From: RGIG5612 sp045604025
GTDB lineage: Bacteria; Bacillota; Clostridia; Lachnospirales; Lachnospiraceae
Direction of reading: 5' to 3'
Length of the DNA: 9,866 nt
Assembly: GCA_045604025.1 (NCBI GenBank)
Contig: JAZUNG010000186.1
Span: forward strand, 1 to 9,866
The position numbers and the translations under genes are program-made. Under the pieces are notes generated by a model. The model saw only the letters and a list, made by a program, of their open reading frames with translations, was not told the DNA's origin and made no database searches. This document shows, in pieces, positions 6,883 to 9,866 of this stretch (position 1 is the stretch's first letter; every line of letters begins with the position of its first letter).

Positions 6883-8016
6883 TTACAGATAGAAGTTCTG
6901 CTCGCCGCCTACGAAATCCTGTCCAGGAGGATTTACGAATCCTGCATGCCATGTAGGTGCGGTGCTCTCAAGAGTTTCTCTGTCGAGGATGTTCAGATCG
7001 GGTCTGTCATAACAGAATGTGTAACGGTCATCCAGTTTGATCTTGTACAGACGTGCCGCATTTCCTCCGATGATCAGATTGATCTCATCCTGTGTGCACA
7101 GATCAAGATCCTTCAGTCTGTGGATCTGATGTGTGCTCCATCCATAGTAATCAGGCTGATAGCTGACCTCACGGTTGCCGCTTCTCCAGTTATTCCTGTT
7201 GAACCAGATGTATGTAGCAGGTGTGTATTTGTATCCTGGCATGGTATTCTGCATGTACCATACACGGCTTCCTGTATCTCCGCCGCCCCACAGCAGTTTG
7301 GAAGCGCCGATCTGATAATTCTTCAGAGCCATCTCATAGTACTCAGCCTTCCAGTAACCGGTCTCCAGATATACATGCTCGAAAAGACCTGCCAGGTAGC
7401 ATGCGCTTCTGATATCCTCAGGAAGCTGTCCGCCGCCATGAGCGATGATGACCTTGAATCCGGGGTACTTCTGGCATACATTTGCAATCATTGTAAGAGG
7501 CTCTTCCATGGCGATATGGCTGTAATCGTGGAAGTATACCGGTACGTCATAATGTGTGCAGAGCTCTGCGATAGCGCACCACTCCTTGAATCTCTCCACT
7601 CTGGTAGGTCTCTGGCGGGGGCATCCGAGAGAACCGGGAGCGATCTCGCCTACACCAACGCAGATATCAGGGCCTACAGACAGAGCTTCATCGAGCTCTT
7701 TCAGTGCGTCTTCGATATTCCATTCCTTCTCGCCTTTGGCCGCAGCCATACGTGTGTTGGTATCCACGCACATGGAACGGAATCTGTCAGGATGTCTTCT
7801 GACCATATCAAAATGCATTTTGTTTGTTGTTCCGATCATACTCGGAAGGATGATACCATAATCAATATCATATGCATCCATATCCAGCAGGATCATGTCG
7901 GAATTGTCCGCTTCCTCAACCTGAGCATTTACACCATAGATCTTGCTGTCCTCAGCTGCATGGTCTTTCTTTCCGGGGTGGATGTGGCAGTCAACCACGA
8001 ATCTTCCCATTTTCAT
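6883..8016 (-). CDS. Amidohydrolase family (amidohydrolase-2 type) metalloenzyme
   Basis: A 377-residue TIM-barrel protein of the amidohydrolase-2 group, which contains hydrolases and non-oxidative decarboxylases such as gamma-resorcylate decarboxylase. Visible metal-site residues are His11 and His13 in DCHIHPG, His163 in PVYFHDYSH, His193 in IIAHGGG and Asp247 in LLWGGGDTGS; Glu124 in GVGEIAPG may also take part. The ending NLIIGGNAARLYKI (313-326) is the usual C-terminal signature. Residues about 250-300 form an aromatic-rich insertion (Trp, Tyr) that probably shapes the substrate pocket. There is no signal peptide, so it is cytoplasmic. AGGAGG is 8 bases before the ATG at 8016, favouring it over the ATG two codons later. 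It is the last gene of a likely three-gene operon, 39 bases after the SnoaL-like gene. Hydrolase or decarboxylase is not decidable; substrate unknown. Confidence 0.88.
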   Translation of the reverse strand: MKMGRFVVDCHIHPGKKDHAAEDSKIYGVNAQVEEADNSDMILLDMDAYDIDYGIILPSMIGTTNKMHFDMVRRHPDRFRSMCVDTNTRMAAAKGEKEWNIEDALKELDEALSVGPDICVGVGEIAPGSLGCPRQRPTRVERFKEWCAIAELCTHYDVPVYFHDYSHIAMEEPLTMIANVCQKYPGFKVIIAHGGGQLPEDIRSACYLAGLFEHVYLETGYWKAEYYEMALKNYQIGASKLLWGGGDTGSRVWYMQNTMPGYKYTPATYIWFNRNNWRSGNREVSYQPDYYGWSTHQIHRLKDLDLCTQDEINLIIGGNAARLYKIKLDDRYTFCYDRPDLNILDRETLESTAPTWHAGFVNPPGQDFVGGEQNFYL

Positions 8017-8055
8017 AAGTTTTTCCTCCTAATTGTTATCTATATATAAGTTCTG

Positions 8056-8634
8056 TTATTCACTGATCCATTTTTCCAGCGACTCGTAAAGTGCCTTTAC
8101 CTGTTCTGGTCTGTCAATGCCCGGAAGCTCCTGACTGACATTTCCGTCCACATAGGACAGATATCTCATAGGATGTCTGAAAGTAGCCAGCTTTTCAGGG
8201 TCCAGCTTCAGATCCATCCCCGGGATCTCCGGTGCCAGTGTGTCACCTTCATAGATACCTCTGTAATCACAGATCTTCCATTCACCTTCCCTGTTCTCCA
8301 CGCTGTAGATCAGACGGATATAATATGTAAGAACTGCCTTCACACCGTTTACCAGTACCCATCTGAGTGTAGTCTGGGGAGCCTCAACGTATGCTCTCTT
8401 TCCGTTCAGATGCACGATAGGCACTCCGATCCTGCTGATGATGGGAAACTCCGGATCATGCGCAGGAGCCTTGCCTCCATGCAGGTAAGCCTGAACAGGA
8501 ACATCCTTATCTGTCCAGCTGGTAGTTACCGTAGCGTCCGGATAATAGCATTTTTCAAGATCATCGATCCTCTGAGTGACCCTGTACTGTCTTTCTCTGG
8601 CGATCAGGTCACTTATAATCTGCATATCATTCAT
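8056..8634 (-). CDS. NTF2/SnoaL-like protein
   Basis: A 192-residue protein whose first 130 residues have the SnoaL-like pattern of the NTF2 fold. A helical start (DLIARERQYRVTQRIDDLEK) is followed by CYYPDATVTTSW and then alternating strands (VPIVHLNGKRAYVEAPQTTLRWV, VLTYYIRLIY, WKICDYRGIYEGD). This fold forms a cone with a deep pocket and serves as cyclase, dehydratase, isomerase or hydroxylase-like partner of ring compounds. Family members vary so much that no reaction can be named. The C-terminal 60 residues (LAPEIPGMDLKLDPEKL onward) are an extra tail that may cover the pocket. GGAGGA lies 6 bases before the ATG at 8634. It sits between the beta-helix gene (49 bases) and the amidohydrolase gene (39 bases), all on one strand, implying action in the same pathway. 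Confidence 0.78.
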   Translation of the reverse strand: MNDMQIISDLIARERQYRVTQRIDDLEKCYYPDATVTTSWTDKDVPVQAYLHGGKAPAHDPEFPIISRIGVPIVHLNGKRAYVEAPQTTLRWVLVNGVKAVLTYYIRLIYSVENREGEWKICDYRGIYEGDTLAPEIPGMDLKLDPEKLATFRHPMRYLSYVDGNVSQELPGIDRPEQVKALYESLEKWISE

Positions 8635-8683
8635 ATGAAATCCTCCGTTGTTTGTATCTGGTGGTCTGCCTGAAGATACGATC

Positions 8684-9406
8684 TCAGCTTCTGAATCTGA
8701 TCACGACATCTTTTGTGTCATCCTTCATTGACAGGCAGTCTCCATGGAATTCTTCATCTGAGCCTGCAAATTCAACAGCATTTTCAACTATTGATCCTGC
8801 TCCGATAGTCAGTTTGGTATTGGTTGCTCTGACTACCTGAGGCTTTGCCATGCCGCATAATTCTCCTCCGGTGATCGTTATAGCACCGTTTTCCTGCTCT
8901 CCATACTCTGCGGCAAACAATCTTCCGCCGGCATAGAACGCGCCTGCATTTCTGCTACAAGGACCTGAATGAGCTATTACCTTTCCTCCTGTTACTGTCA
9001 GGTTACCGTAACGGCAGCAGATGCATCTGCTCCACAGTGTAGTCTCAGGAGAGCTGTGTGTAGCATCATTTACCAAAGTTCCCTCACCACCGGTGATGGT
9101 AATATCTCCCTTTGCATACAGAGTAGCAGTATTTGCGTCAGGTCCTGCTGGAACAACCATAAGTGTGCTGACTCCTGACTCAAGAACGATCGTAGTCCCT
9201 CCAGGCACTACAAGAGCGATATCAGCACTGGTTGTAAATTCAAAACCTGTGAATACCAGAGTACTTCCTTCTCCTCTGAATCCGCCGATCTCAACTGCCT
9301 CTCCGATTTCTACATCAACGAGACGTTCCTTTTCTTCCCTGCATTTTCCTTTATGCATCAGGCCGTCTTCTGAATTGTAAAACAGTGTATAGTCAAAAAC
9401 GTTCAT
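8684..9406 (-). CDS. Unrecognised cytoplasmic beta-helix-like protein with TGG repeats
   Basis: A 240-residue protein that I do not recognise with certainty. Three spaced repeats, DITITGGEGTL (101-111), NLTVTGGKVIA (135-145) and AITITGGELCG (175-185), together with many short Val/Ile/Thr strands ending in Gly, point to a right-handed parallel beta-helix. Similar rungs occur in the Cthe_2159-type carbohydrate-binding family, but those are exported, and no signal peptide or membrane segment is present here. There are seven cysteines, including the cluster CICC (128-131). It is the first gene of the operon with the SnoaL-like and amidohydrolase genes. The start at 9406 is chosen because AGGAGGAA precedes it at good distance; the ATG at 9436 has no ribosome binding site and touches the -10 box. 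Possible roles are substrate binding, scaffold or enzyme; none is shown. Confidence 0.7.
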   Translation of the reverse strand: MNVFDYTLFYNSEDGLMHKGKCREEKERLVDVEIGEAVEIGGFRGEGSTLVFTGFEFTTSADIALVVPGGTTIVLESGVSTLMVVPAGPDANTATLYAKGDITITGGEGTLVNDATHSSPETTLWSRCICCRYGNLTVTGGKVIAHSGPCSRNAGAFYAGGRLFAAEYGEQENGAITITGGELCGMAKPQVVRATNTKLTIGAGSIVENAVEFAGSDEEFHGDCLSMKDDTKDVVIRFRS

Positions 9407-9410
9407 ACTA

Positions 9411-9418
9411 TTCCTCCT
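9411..9418 (-). promoter_or_regulatory. Ribosome binding site fixing the start at 9406
   Basis: AGGAGGAA on the minus strand is followed by four bases and the ATG at 9404-9406. No comparable site precedes the upstream in-frame ATG at 9436. Confidence 0.8.
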
Positions 9419-9436
9419 GTGATCATCTGAATACAT

Positions 9437-9466
9437 ATTATATTATTGTAATAATAACATCGTCAT
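9437..9466 (-). promoter_or_regulatory. Probable promoter of the three-gene operon, with internal dyad
   Basis: On the minus strand TATAAT (9437-9442) is preceded after 18 bases by ATGACG (9461-9466), a 4 of 6 match including TGAC. A perfect dyad TATTATT-GT-AATAATA (9441-9456) fills most of the spacer, the place of a classic operator. In addition CCTGTGAT (9416-9423) and ATCACAGG (9467-9474) form 8-bp inverted arms that bracket the whole promoter. AT-richness weakens the first dyad as evidence. Confidence 0.5.
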
Positions 9467-9514
9467 ATCACAGGCTCAATTCTTTGTGAGAAAGATTATT
9501 GCATAAATTGCATT

Positions 9515-9541
9515 AAAAAACAGAGATACGATGTATCTCTG
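9515..9541 (-). terminator. Rho-independent terminator of tRNA-Leu
   Basis: A perfect 9-bp stem, CAGAGATAC (9521-9529) with GTATCTCTG (9533-9541) and a three-base loop, is followed on the minus strand by six U (9515-9520). It begins 12 bases after the tRNA 3' end. Confidence 0.88.
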
Positions 9542-9553
9542 CCAATAAAGAAA

Positions 9554-9637
9554 TGCCGGCGGCCGGGGTCGAACCGGCACGATATTGCTACCACGGGATT
9601 TTAAGTCCCGCGCGTCTGCCAATTCCGCCACGCCGGC
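9554..9637 (-). tRNA. tRNA-Leu (anticodon UAA)
   Basis: The minus strand folds as a class II tRNA of 84 bases. The acceptor is GCCGGCG with CGCCGGC and discriminator A. The anticodon stem CGGGA/TCCCG holds loop CTTAAAA with anticodon TAA. There is a long variable arm, and the T arm is GCCGG-TTCGACC-CCGGC. It reads UUA leucine codons. CCA is not encoded, so it must be added by the CCA-adding enzyme. No good promoter lies directly upstream (9638 onward), where structured repeats begin, so it may be transcribed from further right, outside the window. Confidence 0.96.
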
Positions 9638-9649
9638 TTAAAACGGAAA

Positions 9650-9753
9650 AATAGTCGCTTGCGCAGCGCCCGTGCTTCGCACTCTCTGCGCTGTATGCTC
9701 CTATCATTTAATAGTCGCTTACGCAGCGCCCGTGCTTCGCACTCTCTGCGCTG
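9650..9753. repeat. Two 44-bp direct repeats, 60-bp period, each with nested hairpin
   Basis: The 44 bases at 9650-9693 recur at 9710-9753 with one difference (G9661 to A9721), separated by 16 unlike bases. Each copy contains GTGC-TTC-GCAC (9672-9682 in copy 1) inside an outer stem, GCGCAG (9661-9666) with CTGCGC (9686-9691). One side of the outer stem loses one pair in copy 2. The block has no reading frame of note and resembles REP-like intergenic palindromes. It lies at the 5' side of the tRNA. Confidence 0.85.
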
Positions 9754-9774
9754 CTACGCCCACTCCGGACTCCC

Positions 9775-9814
9775 GCTTTCTTCGAAAGCTTCGTCCTCCG
9801 TGGACGAGCTCGTC
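9775..9814. repeat. Cluster of short perfect hairpins
   Basis: GCTTTC-TTC-GAAAGC (9775-9789) has the same TTC triloop as the direct repeats. TCGTCC (9791-9796) pairs with GGACGA (9802-9807) across five bases. GACGAGCTCGTC (9803-9814) is a 12-bp perfect palindrome. The last two overlap, so they exclude each other as RNA structures. Confidence 0.65.
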
Positions 9815-9856
9815 ATATAACAAATCTCTGCGAACTAGTTCGCAGATTTGTTATAT
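9815..9856. repeat. 42-base near-perfect inverted repeat centred on AACTAGTT
   Basis: The arms 9815-9836 and 9837-9856 are complementary except for one CT bulge in the left arm, giving about 20 pairs. No U tract follows on either strand, so it is not a standard terminator. It may form a cruciform or be the end of a small repeat element that continues past the window edge. Confidence 0.75.
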
Positions 9857-9866
9857 TCCTCGCAAG

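Noticed and set aside
6841..8049. A 402-codon open frame on the plus strand
   Set aside because: It lies antisense over the amidohydrolase gene, whose protein has clear family motifs and a ribosome binding site. The plus-strand product shows no recognisable domain.
8173..8673. A 166-codon plus-strand frame opposite the SnoaL-like gene
   Set aside because: No motif and no ribosome binding site; it is the complement of a gene with better evidence.
9407..9436. A longer start (ATG at 9436) for the beta-helix-like protein
   Set aside because: It has no ribosome binding site and abuts the -10 box, so it would lie upstream of the probable transcript start. The ATG at 9406 has AGGAGGAA.
9554..9637. 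tRNA-Leu as attachment site of an integrated element
   Set aside because: No integrase is visible, the repeats are on the 5' side of the tRNA, and no copy of the tRNA 3' end is found in the window.
9650..9753. A CRISPR array
   Set aside because: Only two copies, a 44-bp unit with a 16-base spacer and internal hairpins, and no cas gene nearby.

Overview
The window looks like chromosomal DNA of a Gram-positive anaerobe of the Clostridia. The grounds are AGGAGG-type ribosome binding sites, sigma-A-like promoters, a surface protein ending in S-layer homology (SLH) repeats of the TRGQ..FLWR type, a cell-wall-associated CapA-type protein and a tRNA-Leu without an encoded CCA. GC content is moderate. 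No phage, plasmid, transposase or CRISPR gene is visible. The genus cannot be fixed from the sequence.

Left part (1-2434). The last 28 codons of a homocysteine S-methyltransferase are followed after 9 bases by an HSL-type alpha/beta-hydrolase (98-973). A compact hairpin terminator (977-997) separates it from a convergent, membrane-anchored CapA-family metallophosphatase-like protein (1004-2434, minus strand).

Centre (2435-6130). A divergent intergenic region carries a sigma-A-like promoter overlapped by a perfect 8-bp-arm dyad. It leads into a large secreted surface protein (2683-6028). The intact gene would encode about 1115 residues: signal peptide, papain-like C1 cysteine protease, lectin-like domain, two Ig-like modules, Fn3, and three SLH repeats. 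Two one-base deficits, near 3899-3902 and near 4707-4709, split it over three frames, so as read it is a pseudogene or the assembly contains errors. A long hairpin (6094-6130) ends it and the next, convergent gene.

Right part (6134-9637), all on the minus strand. There is an orphan response regulator with an unusual receiver plus XRE-type helix-turn-helix architecture and its own promoter. Next comes a probable three-gene operon transcribed from about 9430 down to about 6803: a cytoplasmic beta-helix-like protein of unknown function, an NTF2/SnoaL-like protein and an amidohydrolase-2 family metalloenzyme. The last two look like a small catabolic or detoxification unit with unknown substrate. 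Then follow a tRNA-Leu(UAA) with its terminator.

Right edge (9650-9866). A gene-free block contains two 44-bp direct repeats at 60-bp period and several nested hairpins. It lies immediately upstream of the tRNA in its direction of transcription and continues out of the window. Nothing in the window proves a new defence or mobile system. The best leads are the three-gene operon, the structured repeats, the broken surface protease and the receiver-XRE regulator.
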